Assembly: GCA_026984215.1 (NCBI GenBank)
Contig: JALSSO010000008.1
Span: 21,909 to 85,908 of the forward strand
From: Gammaproteobacteria bacterium
GTDB taxonomy: Bacteria; Pseudomonadota; Gammaproteobacteria; JAJDOJ01
Length of the DNA stretch: 64,000 bases
Direction of reading: 5' to 3'
This document shows, one piece after another, positions 1 to 11,933 of this stretch. The notes below the pieces were generated by a model. It saw only the letters and a program-made list of their open reading frames with translations, did not search any database and had not been told where the DNA came from. Positions within the stretch are counted from its first letter, which is position 1; every line of letters begins with the position of its first letter. Made by a program: the position numbers and the translations under genes.

Positions 1-8
1 CCCATCGG

Positions 9-14
9 TATAAT
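9..14 (+). promoter_or_regulatory. -10 element of rpsU promoter
   Basis: A perfect TATAAT lies about 60 bases ahead of the rpsU start. The -35 region falls mostly outside the window, so only the -10 half can be judged. Confidence 0.5.
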
Positions 15-74
15 TCGCGGGCTTTTCGCGGTACCCTTAGTCGTTTCCCCGAACAAACCCGGACGAACCGTTCT

Positions 75-290
75 ATGCCGAGCATTCGCGTCAAAGACAA
101 CGAACCCTTCGACATCGCCCTGCGGCGTTTCCGCCGCGCCTGCGAGAAGGCGGGCGTACTCACCGAGGTGCGGCGCCGAGAATACTATGAGAAGCCCACC
201 GAGGAGCGGAAACGCAAGCGGGCCGCCGCCATCAAGCGCCATCTCAAGCGCTTGGCCAAGGAGCAGGCCCGCCGTACCCGCCTGTACTGA
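75..290 (+). CDS. rpsU: 30S ribosomal protein S21
   Basis: Small basic 71-residue protein of the 30S ribosomal subunit, with the usual family length and the typical start [13 protein letters not shown] and an Arg/Lys-rich C-terminal half. S21 helps base pairing of the 16S 3' end with Shine-Dalgarno sequences. It is followed 10 bases later by yqeY, the usual partner. The dnaG and rpoD genes that normally complete this operon are not present in this window. Confidence 0.97.
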   Translation: MPSIRVKDNEPFDIALRRFRRACEKAGVLTEVRRREYYEKPTEERKRKRAAAIKRHLKRLAKEQARRTRLY

Positions 291-300
291 CACGCCGCTC

Positions 301-3228
<2,928 letters not shown>

Positions 3229-3244
<16 letters not shown>

Positions 3245-3846
3245 CGCGCCTCCAGCGACGCCACCCGTTCACGCACCTCGGCCAAGGCGGCCCGGCGCAT
3301 CGGCCTCCCGTCGGTCTGGCTGGCCGGCGCCTCGCGCAACCCCAGCCCCGGAAACACCATCACCTCCACCTCCACGTCCCCCCCGAAGAAACGCACCCCG
3401 GGCACCGCGCGGGTCTCCCCACGCAGGCGCAGGCGCCGTTCGAACTCCTCATATTGAATGCCACGCTCGATCAGATGCCACAGGACGGCCTCGGTGGTGT
3501 CCGAGAACACGTGCAGCACCACCGGACTGTGCCGCCCCGCCGTGCCCTCCAGCACCGGTCCCGTGAGCCGGGGCTCGAACCCCTCCAGCAACCGCATGAC
3601 CGCCAGCGCGGTGCGCCACAGGCGGGTCTCGCGGGCAAAATCCTCGGCGGTGAAAAAAAGCTCCCGATAGCGGTGGATCGCATCCCGGATCTCGAGATTG
3701 GTGGGCAACCCACCGCCGGCCAGGCCGAGATGTGCCGCGGCCTTGCGCTTGGCGTGATGGTAGTCGCGAATCCCCTCCTCCAGCATGAGGCGCGCCGCCT
3801 CGTCGGCCACCCGCAGGCGGGCACGCCGCTCCCACGCATCGTTCAT
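3229..3846 (-). CDS. Nucleotidyltransferase-like conserved hypothetical protein
   Basis: 205 residues from the ATG at 3846. A longer in-frame reading exists, but its extra N-terminus runs into the ponA 3' end and looks like noise. The N-terminal half resembles a small gammaproteobacterial family (AARLM-EEGI-D-AKRKAA, then [11 protein letters not shown]). The segment [16 protein letters not shown] looks like the G-S type motif of a degenerate nucleotidyltransferase fold, but the expected acidic pair is not evident, so activity is doubtful. Function unknown. It lies 40 bases downstream of the ponA stop on the same strand and overlaps hemE tail to tail. Confidence 0.75.
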
Positions 3847-3886
3847 GGCCTCTCCTCCACACCCAGCCAGACGGGCCACGCGGTGC

Positions 3887-6343
3887 TCAGAAGAGCTGCT
3901 CTTCGACCCCTTCAGCCGGTGTCTCGCCCCCGGGCTCCACGGCGCCGCCATCGCCCGACATGGCCCCATAGTAGGAGAAATCCGCCGCCGCGGCATATGC
4001 CTTGGGCACGTACTCCACCCGGAAGGTCTCGAAAACCGCATCCTTCTGACCGGGAGCCGCCAGCAGGCCGGTGCGCGGATCGATGCGCACCGTGGTCAAC
4101 CCCGGCGGCTGGGGCAACGTGTGTTCGGGACGACCCGCCAGGGCCCGGCGCATGTATTCGATCCACATGGGCAGGGCGGCACCCGCCCCCGTCTCCCGCC
4201 TGCCGAGCCGGTCGTGGCTGTCGAAGCCCACCCACACCGTGGCCACCAGGTCCGCGTTGAATCCACTGAACCAGGCATCGCGCTGCTCGTTGGTGGTGCC
4301 CGTCTTACCCGCCAGATCACGGCGCTTGAGCACCAGTGCCTTGCGCCCTGTGCCCGCCCGGATCACATCCTGCATGATGCTCACCATCTGATAGGCGTTC
4401 TGCGGCGTGATGGCGCGTGCGGCGCAGTCCGGATCGCGTGGCTCGGCGACCCTCGGGTCACAGGCTGGCAGGGGATCGCGCACCTCCACCACGCGCCCGC
4501 GGCGCTCGACGCGCTGGATCCAGAACGGCGGGACACGGTATCCCCCATTGGCGAACACGACGAACCCGCCGATGAGTTCCATGGGAGTCACCTCACCGGT
4601 GCCCAATGCGAGGGAAAGATTCCGCGGCAGGCGACTCGTGTCGAATCCGAAGCGCTTGACATAGCCCAGGGTGTAATCGATGCCGATCCGCTCGAGCAGT
4701 CGGATGGAAACCAGATTGCGCGACTTCATGAGCGCCACGCGCAACCGCGTAGGACCATAGAACTTGCCGCTATAGTTCTGCGGGCGCCATTCGCCCTCCA
4801 GCGAGGCATCGCGGTACACGATGGGCGCGTCGTTGATGATGCTGGCTGGGGTCAGCCCCTTGGCGAGCGCCGCGGAATAGACGAACGGCTTGAAGTTGGA
4901 ACCGGGCTGGCGGTACGCCTGAAGCACCCGGTTGAACTTGCTGAGCCCGAAGTCGAAGCCACCGACCAAGGCCACGACGGCGCCATCGCGGGGCCGCACC
5001 GAGACCAGGGCCCCCTGCACCGCCGGCACCTGTACGAGCGCCCAATAGGCGGCGGGCGGCTTGGACTCCTTGCCACCCTTGCCCTTCTTCTCCACCGGCC
5101 GGCGACGCTGCACGTAGATCAGGTCACCGGGCTTGAGTACGTCTGCGGCCTTACGGGGCCGGGGGCCGCGGTGATCCTCATCGATGTAGGGACGCGCCCA
5201 GGAAAGTCCCTCCCAAGGGATTTCGTCGGCGCCCACCCCTCGGATCAACACCCGGGCCACGCGATTCTCCGTGGACAGCACCACGGCCGGGCGCAGCCCA
5301 CCGACTTCCGCGCGCCGCTGCAGCATGCCCATGAGCTGGGCCTGCGTGCGCCCTTTCAGGTCCACGTGCCCTGCAGGCCCCCTCCAGCCGTGGCGGCGGT
5401 CGTAATCGAGCAACGCCTTGCGCAGGGCGGCCTGTCCGGCCGCCTGGAGCTCAGGGTCGAGCGTGGTGTAGACCGCATACCCGGCCGAATAGGCATCCGG
5501 CCCGTAGCGCTCCACCATGCGCAGCCGGACCGCCTCGGCGAGATAGGGGGCCTCCACCTGCGCCGTTGCCGTGTGCAGGGAGGCGGTCACGGGCGCCTGA
5601 ACCGCCCGCGCGTATTGCGCATCGTCGATGAAGCCTAGCTCGTGCATTCGCTTGAGCACATAGGCACGCCGAGCCAAAGCACGCTTGGGATTGGAGATGG
5701 GGTTATAGGCCGAGGGCGCCTTGGGCAGCCCCGCGATCATGGCGGTTTGCGCCAGGTCCAGCGCGTCGGGCTCCTTGCCGTAGTAGACCTCCGCGGCCGC
5801 TCCCACTCCGTAGGCCCGCTGGCCCAGGTAGATCTTGTTGAGGTAGAGCTCGAGGATTTGCTCCTTGGTGAGCGCGTGCTCGATCTTGAGCGCCAGAAAG
5901 ATCTCGCGCAGCTTGCGCTCGTAGGTCCGTTCGCTGCTCAGGAAGAAGTTGCGGGCGAGCTGCATGGTGATAGTGGAGCCGCCCTGCTGTTTCTCGCCCG
6001 TGAGGGCCAGGTGCAGCGCGGCGCGCAGCAGGCCCTGATAGTCCACCCCCGGGTGTTTGAAGAACCGGTCGTCCTCCGCGGCCAGGAAGGCCTGCTTGAC
6101 GCGTTCCGGGATCTGATCGTAGCGCAGGGGTTTGCGCCGTTTCTCGCCGAATTCCGCGATGAGCCGTCCGTCGGCGGCGTAGACACGCAGCGGGACCTGC
6201 AACTCCACGTCGCGCAGCCTTTCCGCCCGAGGGAGCCCCGGTGCCAAATACAGGTACACGCCCAGGAAGCCGATGACCCCGAGGACGGAAAGGCTCAAAA
6301 ACGCGACGAAGGCGGCCTTGAGCAGGTTCAGGAACAGGGACAT
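3887..6343 (-). CDS. mrcA: Penicillin-binding protein 1A (transglycosylase/transpeptidase)
   Basis: 818-residue bifunctional peptidoglycan synthase anchored by one N-terminal membrane helix (about residues 9-33). The GT51 domain has the catalytic EDDRFFKH with E90 and the QGGSTITMQLARN motif. The transpeptidase domain has the active serine S482 in SNFK, an SRN triad later on, and K680 in KTGTT. A lysine-rich loop (PVEKKGKGGKESK) sits between the domains. It builds and crosslinks glycan strands at the outer face of the inner membrane. Divergent pairing with pilM is the classical gammaproteobacterial arrangement. Confidence 0.96.
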   Translation of the reverse strand: MSLFLNLLKAAFVAFLSLSVLGVIGFLGVYLYLAPGLPRAERLRDVELQVPLRVYAADGRLIAEFGEKRRKPLRYDQIPERVKQAFLAAEDDRFFKHPGVDYQGLLRAALHLALTGEKQQGGSTITMQLARNFFLSSERTYERKLREIFLALKIEHALTKEQILELYLNKIYLGQRAYGVGAAAEVYYGKEPDALDLAQTAMIAGLPKAPSAYNPISNPKRALARRAYVLKRMHELGFIDDAQYARAVQAPVTASLHTATAQVEAPYLAEAVRLRMVERYGPDAYSAGYAVYTTLDPELQAAGQAALRKALLDYDRRHGWRGPAGHVDLKGRTQAQLMGMLQRRAEVGGLRPAVVLSTENRVARVLIRGVGADEIPWEGLSWARPYIDEDHRGPRPRKAADVLKPGDLIYVQRRRPVEKKGKGGKESKPPAAYWALVQVPAVQGALVSVRPRDGAVVALVGGFDFGLSKFNRVLQAYRQPGSNFKPFVYSAALAKGLTPASIINDAPIVYRDASLEGEWRPQNYSGKFYGPTRLRVALMKSRNLVSIRLLERIGIDYTLGYVKRFGFDTSRLPRNLSLALGTGEVTPMELIGGFVVFANGGYRVPPFWIQRVERRGRVVEVRDPLPACDPRVAEPRDPDCAARAITPQNAYQMVSIMQDVIRAGTGRKALVLKRRDLAGKTGTTNEQRDAWFSGFNADLVATVWVGFDSHDRLGRRETGAGAALPMWIEYMRRALAGRPEHTLPQPPGLTTVRIDPRTGLLAAPGQKDAVFETFRVEYVPKAYAAAADFSYYGAMSGDGGAVEPGGETPAEGVEEQLF

Positions 6344-6367
6344 AGCATCTAGAATAATACAGCCGGT

Positions 6368-6396
6368 TTGTGTTGCGGATAAACCACATCTATAAT
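6368..6396 (+). promoter_or_regulatory. Sigma70-type promoter of pilMNOPQ
   Basis: A perfect TATAAT at 6391-6396 is preceded by TTGTGT at 6368-6373 with a 17-base spacer. It lies about 100 bases ahead of pilM in the 152-base region shared with the divergent mrcA gene. Confidence 0.55.
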
Positions 6397-6495
6397 CGGC
6401 ACAAGGTAACCGACAGACAAACTAGTATTTCCAATCGGTTACACATAATATCTTGAGCGCTGTCAGACAATAACAAACACTGCGTCGAGGCCCAC

Positions 6496-7545
6496 TTGTT
6501 GTTCACACGCAAAAATCGGCCGCTGGTCGGCATCGACATCAGCTCCACGTCCGTCAAGGTTCTCGAGTTGAGCCGGACCGGCGCCGGCTATCGCGTGGAA
6601 CACCACGGCGTGGTCCCGCTCCCCGAGGGAGCGGTCAGTGAGAAACAGATCTCCGACGTGCAGGCGGTGGGTGACACCATCCGCCGCGCCCTGCGTCAAT
6701 CCGGGAGCAAAGCCAAGGAATGTGCCCTGGCCGTCCCCGGGTCGGCGGTCATCACCAAGGTCATCTCCATGCCCGCCTCGCTCAGTGAACAGGAACTGGA
6801 GGGCCAGATCCAGATCGAGGCGGATCAGTATATCCCCTATGCGTTGGAGGAGGTGAACCTCGACTTCGAGATCATCGGCCCCACGCCCGAGAACCCGGAG
6901 ACCGTGGACGTGCTGATCGCCGCCGCGCGCAGTGAATACGTGCAGCTGCGCACCGATGCGGCCGAGGCCGCCGGGCTCACGCCTCGCATCGTGGACGTGG
7001 AACCATTTGCGGCCGAAAGCGCCTATCTCCACTCGGTGGAAGACGCTCAAGGCGTCACCGGGACCGTGGCCTTGTTCGACATCGGGGCCACCATGTCCAG
7101 TCTCCTCGTGCTGCGGGATGGACACATCGTGTTCACACGGGAGCAACCTTTCGGTGGCCGGCAGCTCACCGAGGAAATCATGCGGCGTTACGGCCTGTCC
7201 TATGAGGAGGCGGGCCTGGCGAAAAAAGAGGGCGGACTGCCGGACAACTACATCACCGATGTCCTGCAACCTTTCATGGAGACGGTGGTTCAGCAGATCA
7301 ACCGTTTTCTCCAGTTCTACGCCGCCAACAACCCGGACAACGTGGATCACGTTGCGCTGGCGGGCGGTTGCGCCGCCATCCCGGGCCTGGACGAACTGGT
7401 GGAATCGCGGCTGAACGTGGCCACCGGCGTCGTGAATCCCTTCAGCCGGATGAAGGTCTCCTCCCGGGTGGACAAGGATCACCTGGCCGCCGATGCGCCC
7501 TCGCTGCTCATCGCCTGCGGGCTCGCACTGAGGGGGTTCGAATAA
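6496..7545 (+). CDS. pilM: Type IV pilus assembly ATPase-like protein PilM
   Basis: 349-residue actin-like cytoplasmic protein that binds the N-terminal tail of PilN and links the pilus alignment complex to the cytoplasm. It opens with the nucleotide-binding strand VGIDISSTSVKVLEL and has a second phosphate-binding segment FDIGATMSSLLVL and an ALAGGCAAIPGL adenosine motif near the C-terminus. Translation must begin at one of two adjacent TTG codons (6496 or 6499), with CGAGG at 6486-6490 as ribosome binding site; spacing favours 6499 slightly. First gene of pilMNOPQ. Confidence 0.95.
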   Translation: MLFTRKNRPLVGIDISSTSVKVLELSRTGAGYRVEHHGVVPLPEGAVSEKQISDVQAVGDTIRRALRQSGSKAKECALAVPGSAVITKVISMPASLSEQELEGQIQIEADQYIPYALEEVNLDFEIIGPTPENPETVDVLIAAARSEYVQLRTDAAEAAGLTPRIVDVEPFAAESAYLHSVEDAQGVTGTVALFDIGATMSSLLVLRDGHIVFTREQPFGGRQLTEEIMRRYGLSYEEAGLAKKEGGLPDNYITDVLQPFMETVVQQINRFLQFYAANNPDNVDHVALAGGCAAIPGLDELVESRLNVATGVVNPFSRMKVSSRVDKDHLAADAPSLLIACGLALRGFE

Positions 7546-8126
7546 TGGCGCGGATCAATCTCCTGCCTTGGCGAGAGCAGCGCCGCAAGGAACGGCAGCG
7601 GGACTTTCTGGTGCTGCTGGGTTTCGCCGCCGTGGTCACGGCCATCCTGGTGGCCATCGCCTATATCCACGTCGGCGGCCTGATCGAGTATCAGGAGCGA
7701 CGTAATGCGTTCCTGCAGAACGAGATTCGCATCCTCGATGCCAAGATCAAGGAGATCCGGTCGCTGGAGGCCACCAAGAAGGCGCTGCTCGAACGCATGC
7801 GGGTCATCGAAGACCTGCAGAAACGTCGGCCGGTGATCGTCCACGTGTTCGACGAGCTGGTGAACACCCTGCCACCGGCCACGTATCTGACCTCGGTGAC
7901 CCAGAAGGGCGACACGCTGGTGATCTCGGGGCGGGCGGAGTCCAACGCGCGCGTGTCCAAATACATGCGCAACATCGAGGCCTCTCCCTGGCTCGACAAG
8001 CCCATGCTCGATGTGATCGAACGCAAAAACGTGGATGGTATGCGCGTGAGCGAGTTCCGGTTGCAGGCGAAGATCACCACGCCCGCCGCCCCGAAAAACA
8101 CGGACCGGCTGGCGTCCACCCAATAG
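7545..8126 (+). CDS. pilN: Type IV pilus assembly protein PilN
   Basis: 193-residue inner-membrane protein of the pilus alignment complex. The conserved cytoplasmic tail MARINLLPWRE binds PilM. One membrane helix follows at about residues 20-44, then a coiled coil and a periplasmic ferredoxin-like domain. The ATG at 7545 overlaps the pilM stop (TAATG), and longer readings upstream lie inside pilM in another frame. Confidence 0.95.
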   Translation: MARINLLPWREQRRKERQRDFLVLLGFAAVVTAILVAIAYIHVGGLIEYQERRNAFLQNEIRILDAKIKEIRSLEATKKALLERMRVIEDLQKRRPVIVHVFDELVNTLPPATYLTSVTQKGDTLVISGRAESNARVSKYMRNIEASPWLDKPMLDVIERKNVDGMRVSEFRLQAKITTPAAPKNTDRLASTQ

Positions 8127-8139
8127 ACCGGAAACTGCG

Positions 8140-8721
8140 ATGAATCTGGAAGAGCTGCGCAACGTCGATCTCAACAACCTGGGCACGGCCCCTTTGCCGG
8201 TCCGCATCGTAGTCGTCGTCATCCTGTGCGCGGCCATCGCCGGTGGTGGCTACTGGTATTTCGTCAAGCCGGAGCTGCAAAAACTCGAGCAGGCGCAGAA
8301 CAAGGAGGTGGAACTGCGCAAGGTCTTCGAGGACAAGCAGCAGAAAGCGGCCAATCTCCAGCGTTACAAGGCCCAGCTCGAGGAGATGCGGCGCAGCTTC
8401 GGCGCCTTGCTCCAGCAGCTTCCGAGCAAGACCGAGATCCCCGGCCTGATCCTGGACATATCTCAGACGGGCCTGTCCGCCGGGCTCAAGATCGAACTGT
8501 TCAAGCCAGGCCCCGAGATCAAACGCGATTTCTACGCCGAAAAGCCCATTCAGTTGCGGCTACGGGGCGGCTATCACCAGATCGCCAACTTCGTCAGCGG
8601 GCTTGCGGCCCTGCCCCGGATCGTCACGCTGCACAACATCAGCCTCACACCCGCGGGCAACGGCGAACTGGTGTTTTCGGCCACGGCCAAGACCTACCGC
8701 TACCTCGAGGAGGGGGAATAG
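8140..8721 (+). CDS. pilO: Type IV pilus assembly protein PilO
   Basis: 193-residue inner-membrane partner of PilN. It has a short cytoplasmic start (MNLEELRNVDLNNLG), a membrane helix at about residues 22-42, a Glu/Gln/Lys-rich coiled coil and a C-terminal periplasmic domain with the conserved F-K-P-G-P and GGYHQIANF segments. PilN-PilO heterodimers connect to PilP. It starts 13 bases after pilN. Confidence 0.95.
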   Translation: MNLEELRNVDLNNLGTAPLPVRIVVVVILCAAIAGGGYWYFVKPELQKLEQAQNKEVELRKVFEDKQQKAANLQRYKAQLEEMRRSFGALLQQLPSKTEIPGLILDISQTGLSAGLKIELFKPGPEIKRDFYAEKPIQLRLRGGYHQIANFVSGLAALPRIVTLHNISLTPAGNGELVFSATAKTYRYLEEGE

Positions 8722-8727
8722 CGGCCC

Positions 8728-9288
8728 ATGAGCACGACAGGAACCGCAAAGCACAATACGACCCGGCAAATGCTCCGGACGGTGGTGCTGGCCGCCCTGG
8801 CTCTGGGCCTGGCCGGATGCGCCCAGGATATGAGCGACCTGGAACGCTATGTGGCCGAGGTCAAGGCGCGCAAGCCCGGAGACATCGAGCCCTACCCCGA
8901 ACCGAAGCCGTACAAGCGGTTCACCTATGTGGCCGGCGATCGACGCGATCCATTCGACACTTCCGCCCTCAAAGGCCCCGAGGAACCCGTGAGCCGAACC
9001 GGGGCCTCGGACGTTTCCCCGGACCCCAACCGGCCGCCTGAGTTCCTCGAGTCCTTTCCGCTGGAAAGCCTGAAGATGGTGGGGACCATCGAAAAGGGCG
9101 GAACGATCTACGCCCTGATCCAGACACCCGACTCCACGGTGGAATACGTCACCGTGGGGAATCACATGGGACAGAACTACGGTCGCATCGACCGTATTAC
9201 GGAGACTGAGACGGAGCTGACCGAAATCGTGCCGGATGGATTCGGCGGCTGGAAGAAACGGAAACAAAAGATCGCGCTGAGCGAGTAA
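8728..9288 (+). CDS. pilP: Type IV pilus lipoprotein PilP
   Basis: 186-residue lipoprotein with lipobox LAGC (C31). It is followed by a flexible Pro/Glu-rich linker and the RRDPF motif, then a small beta domain (LKMVGTIEKGG, VTVGNHMGQNYGRI) that docks onto the periplasmic part of PilQ. It starts 6 bases after pilO. Unusually, 333 bases separate it from pilQ. Confidence 0.95.
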   Translation: MSTTGTAKHNTTRQMLRTVVLAALALGLAGCAQDMSDLERYVAEVKARKPGDIEPYPEPKPYKRFTYVAGDRRDPFDTSALKGPEEPVSRTGASDVSPDPNRPPEFLESFPLESLKMVGTIEKGGTIYALIQTPDSTVEYVTVGNHMGQNYGRIDRITETETELTEIVPDGFGGWKKRKQKIALSE

Positions 9289-9621
9289 ACGCACCTCGGC
9301 CGGAAATGCACCCGGGCGGCGCATTGCGCGAGCTTGGAGGTGACCTGCCGGGACCGTCGTATACGTATGGCTCGCAGGGAGATGCAGGCCTGGACAGCGG
9401 CCCCGGTGTGGGGGCCTAGCGGGGCGCAGGATGCGCAGAGGTTGCGAATCGAACGATAAACTTCCGGGGGACGCTACCGTGGCGGACGAGACGGTTGAAA
9501 ATTGGATGACGATAGTCGAAAAGGGCACCGTCGCCGGGTCATGCGGGTTCGCGCCATGGCCCCGCTGGACCGTCACTCCCCTGCGGCCCGCGTCCCCCGC
9601 AATCCAAGAGGGGACCACGCC
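9289..9621 (+). other. Intergenic region between pilP and pilQ
   Basis: 333 bases with no convincing gene. It holds a short hairpin (GGCCCC 9399-9404 with GGGGCC 9411-9416). An AT-richer stretch follows around 9452-9525, with a TTGAAA hexamer at 9495-9500 but no -10 at proper spacing. The pilQ ribosome binding site (GAGGGG, 9607-9612) is at the end. PilP and PilQ are normally separated by only a few tens of bases. No known riboswitch consensus was recognised. Confidence 0.5.
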
Positions 9622-11796
9622 ATGACTACGGGATTCGATACCCGCCCGGGCACGCCACGCGACCGGCAAACCGTTCACGTGTCGCATTCCGTGTGGCCCT
9701 CGAAACGCAGGAGGCGGCCGCTGAGGCGGCTGTACCTGGCCTTTGGCCTTTGGCTGCTGTGCATCGGCCTCGGCGCGTCGGCCGCCGCCAACGTACTCGA
9801 GAACGTGCAGGCATCACACCTGCCGGGCGACCGCGTGCGGTTGGAGTTCGATTTCGCTGGCCCCGCCCCGACTCCCGCCTCGTTCACCATCGACAGTCCG
9901 GCACGTATCGCCCTGGATCTGCCCGGCACTCGCAACGCCCTGAAGCGGCGCAGCATTCCCGTCGATCTGGGTGTGGTGCGCAGCATCAGCACCGCCGAGA
10001 CCAAGGATCGCACCCGTGTGGTGATCAACTTGGACACACTGGTGGGTTACGACATCTCGACCGAGGGTGACAAACTCTACGTGGTCGTCGGCACCGAAGG
10101 CATCAGCGGCGTACAGCCCGTCAAGCTGGAACAAGGCCCTGCGGCCCCGCCAGCCAAGGCCTCGGTGAAACCGACGCTGGCCGTGCGGGACGTGGATTTC
10201 CGCCGCGGACCCAATGGAGAGGGCCGCGTGGTGATCACCCTCTCCTCGCCCGCGGTACCCGTGAACCTGGAGACCCAGGGGGGGAAGATCGTCCTCGATC
10301 TGCCAGGTGTGACGCTTCCACCGGCCCTGCAGCGGCGCATGGACGTCATCGATTTCGCCACTCCCGTTCAATACGTGGAGGCCTACCGGGACGCCCGTGG
10401 AACGCGGATCGTCATCCTCCCCAACCCCAAGATCCAATGGGAACACCTCGCCTATCAAACGGACAACGTGTTCACCGTGGAGGTGCAGAGGGTCCCCGAA
10501 GGCGAAGGCGCGGCGCGCCGTAAGAAGGAGTTCAAAGGCGAGCGCATATCGCTCAATTTCCAGGACATCGACGTACGGGCCGTGTTGCAATTGATCGCCG
10601 ACTTCACCGATCTGAATCTGGTGGTCAGCGACTCGGTCAGCGGACGGCTCACCCTGCGCCTCAAGAACGTCCCGTGGGATCAGGCCCTGGACATCATTCT
10701 CAAGACCAAGGGGCTGGACATGCGCAAGCAGGGCAACGTGCTGCTGGTGGCCCCGGCCCAGGAGCTGGCCGCCCGGGAGAAGCTCGAGCTCGAGTCCCAG
10801 CAACAGGTGGCGGAATTGGCCCCGCTGCGCACGGAATTCATCCAGGTCAACTACGCACGCGCCCAGGACCTGGCCGCGCTGCTCAAATCGCCCGACAACT
10901 CGCTGATGAGTTCCCGCGGCCGGGTGAGCATCGACGCGCGCACCAACACCCTGCTGGTGCAGGACACCGCCGAAAAGCTCGAACAGATCCGCCAGCTGGT
11001 CAAACGCCTGGACGTGCCGGTGCGCCAGGTCCTGATCGAGTCACGCATCGTGACGGCCGAGGACAAATTCTCGCGTGAGCTCGGTGTGCGCTTCGGGTTC
11101 ACCGACGCTGGAAAAGGCGTCGTCGGAGATGCCACCGATACCGCCATATCCGGCTCGCTGGCAGGAACGCGAAAGGCCGTTTCGGGCGTCGTGCCCGGAG
11201 ACGACGGGCTGAACGTGAATCTTCCGGTGAGCAACCCGGCGGGCTCCATTGGTCTGACGTTGGCCAAACTGCCGCTGGGTTACATGCTGGAGCTGGAACT
11301 GTCCGCCGCCCAGGCCGAGGACCGCATCGAAGTGATCTCCACGCCCCGGGTGATCACCTCCAACCAGACCCAGGCCCGTATCGAGCGTGGCACCGAGATC
11401 CCTTACCAGCAGGCCACCTCCAGCGGGGCCACCGCGGTACAGTTCAAGAAGGCCGTGCTCAGTCTGGAGGTCACGCCGACCATCACGCCGGACGAGCGGA
11501 TCTTCATGGACATCGAGGTGAGCAAGGACGACGTGGGCGACATCTTCAACGGGGTGCCGAGCGTGAACACCCGCGCCATCCAGACCCAGGTGCTCGTGCA
11601 GAACGGCCAGACCGTGGTACTGGGCGGTATCTACGACACCGAAAAGGTGGACTCCACCGACAGCGTCCCCTACCTGAATGAGATCCCCCTACTGGGGCGC
11701 CTGTTCCGGCACGACACCGACAAGCTCAAAAAGTCCGAGCTGCTGATCTTCATCACGCCCCGGCTGATCAACGAGAGCCTGGCGCTGAAACCCTGA
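9622..11796 (+). CDS. pilQ: Type IV pilus secretin PilQ
   Basis: 724-residue outer-membrane secretin through which the pilus passes. A signal peptide lies at about residues 30-58 after a basic leader. Two AMIN domains (about 60-290) bind peptidoglycan, then come an STN domain (FKGERISLNFQDIDVRAVL), a secretin N domain, and the pore domain ending with VPYLNEIPLLGRLFRHD. The ATG at 9622 was chosen because it follows AAGAGGGG closely. A reading beginning at 9502 adds sequence that does not look like a secretin leader. Confidence 0.95.
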   Translation: MTTGFDTRPGTPRDRQTVHVSHSVWPSKRRRRPLRRLYLAFGLWLLCIGLGASAAANVLENVQASHLPGDRVRLEFDFAGPAPTPASFTIDSPARIALDLPGTRNALKRRSIPVDLGVVRSISTAETKDRTRVVINLDTLVGYDISTEGDKLYVVVGTEGISGVQPVKLEQGPAAPPAKASVKPTLAVRDVDFRRGPNGEGRVVITLSSPAVPVNLETQGGKIVLDLPGVTLPPALQRRMDVIDFATPVQYVEAYRDARGTRIVILPNPKIQWEHLAYQTDNVFTVEVQRVPEGEGAARRKKEFKGERISLNFQDIDVRAVLQLIADFTDLNLVVSDSVSGRLTLRLKNVPWDQALDIILKTKGLDMRKQGNVLLVAPAQELAAREKLELESQQQVAELAPLRTEFIQVNYARAQDLAALLKSPDNSLMSSRGRVSIDARTNTLLVQDTAEKLEQIRQLVKRLDVPVRQVLIESRIVTAEDKFSRELGVRFGFTDAGKGVVGDATDTAISGSLAGTRKAVSGVVPGDDGLNVNLPVSNPAGSIGLTLAKLPLGYMLELELSAAQAEDRIEVISTPRVITSNQTQARIERGTEIPYQQATSSGATAVQFKKAVLSLEVTPTITPDERIFMDIEVSKDDVGDIFNGVPSVNTRAIQTQVLVQNGQTVVLGGIYDTEKVDSTDSVPYLNEIPLLGRLFRHDTDKLKKSELLIFITPRLINESLALKP

Positions 11797-11825
11797 AACG
11801 GCTTCCCGGACCCGACCACCATGGC

Positions 11826-11857
11826 GCAGGAGGCCGGCCCACGGGCCGGCCTCCTGC
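11826..11857 (+). terminator. Strong hairpin between pilQ and the formate dehydrogenase cluster
   Basis: Perfect 15-base inverted repeat (11826-11840 and 11843-11857, GCAGGAGGCCGGCCC and its complement) with only AC between. It sits between converging genes pilQ and the Rieske protein and could act in both directions, though it lacks a clear T-run. Confidence 0.7.
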
Positions 11858-11933
11858 ATTACAGCCGTTTATGGACACCTGTCGCGCGGCGGGTGCCCCC
11901 GTCATCCCGATCGTCACGCAACGCCAGCAGGCG

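Noticed and set aside
3847..4041. N-terminal extension of the nucleotidyltransferase-like gene
   Set aside because: Overlaps the ponA 3' end and shows no similarity to the family.
9289..9621. Possible cyclic-di-GMP riboswitch ahead of pilQ
   Set aside because: Searched by eye for the GEMM consensus; the conserved blocks are not there.
9431..9625. 64-codon reading frame in the pilP-pilQ gap
   Set aside because: No ribosome site, ends over the pilQ start, and no protein-like pattern.
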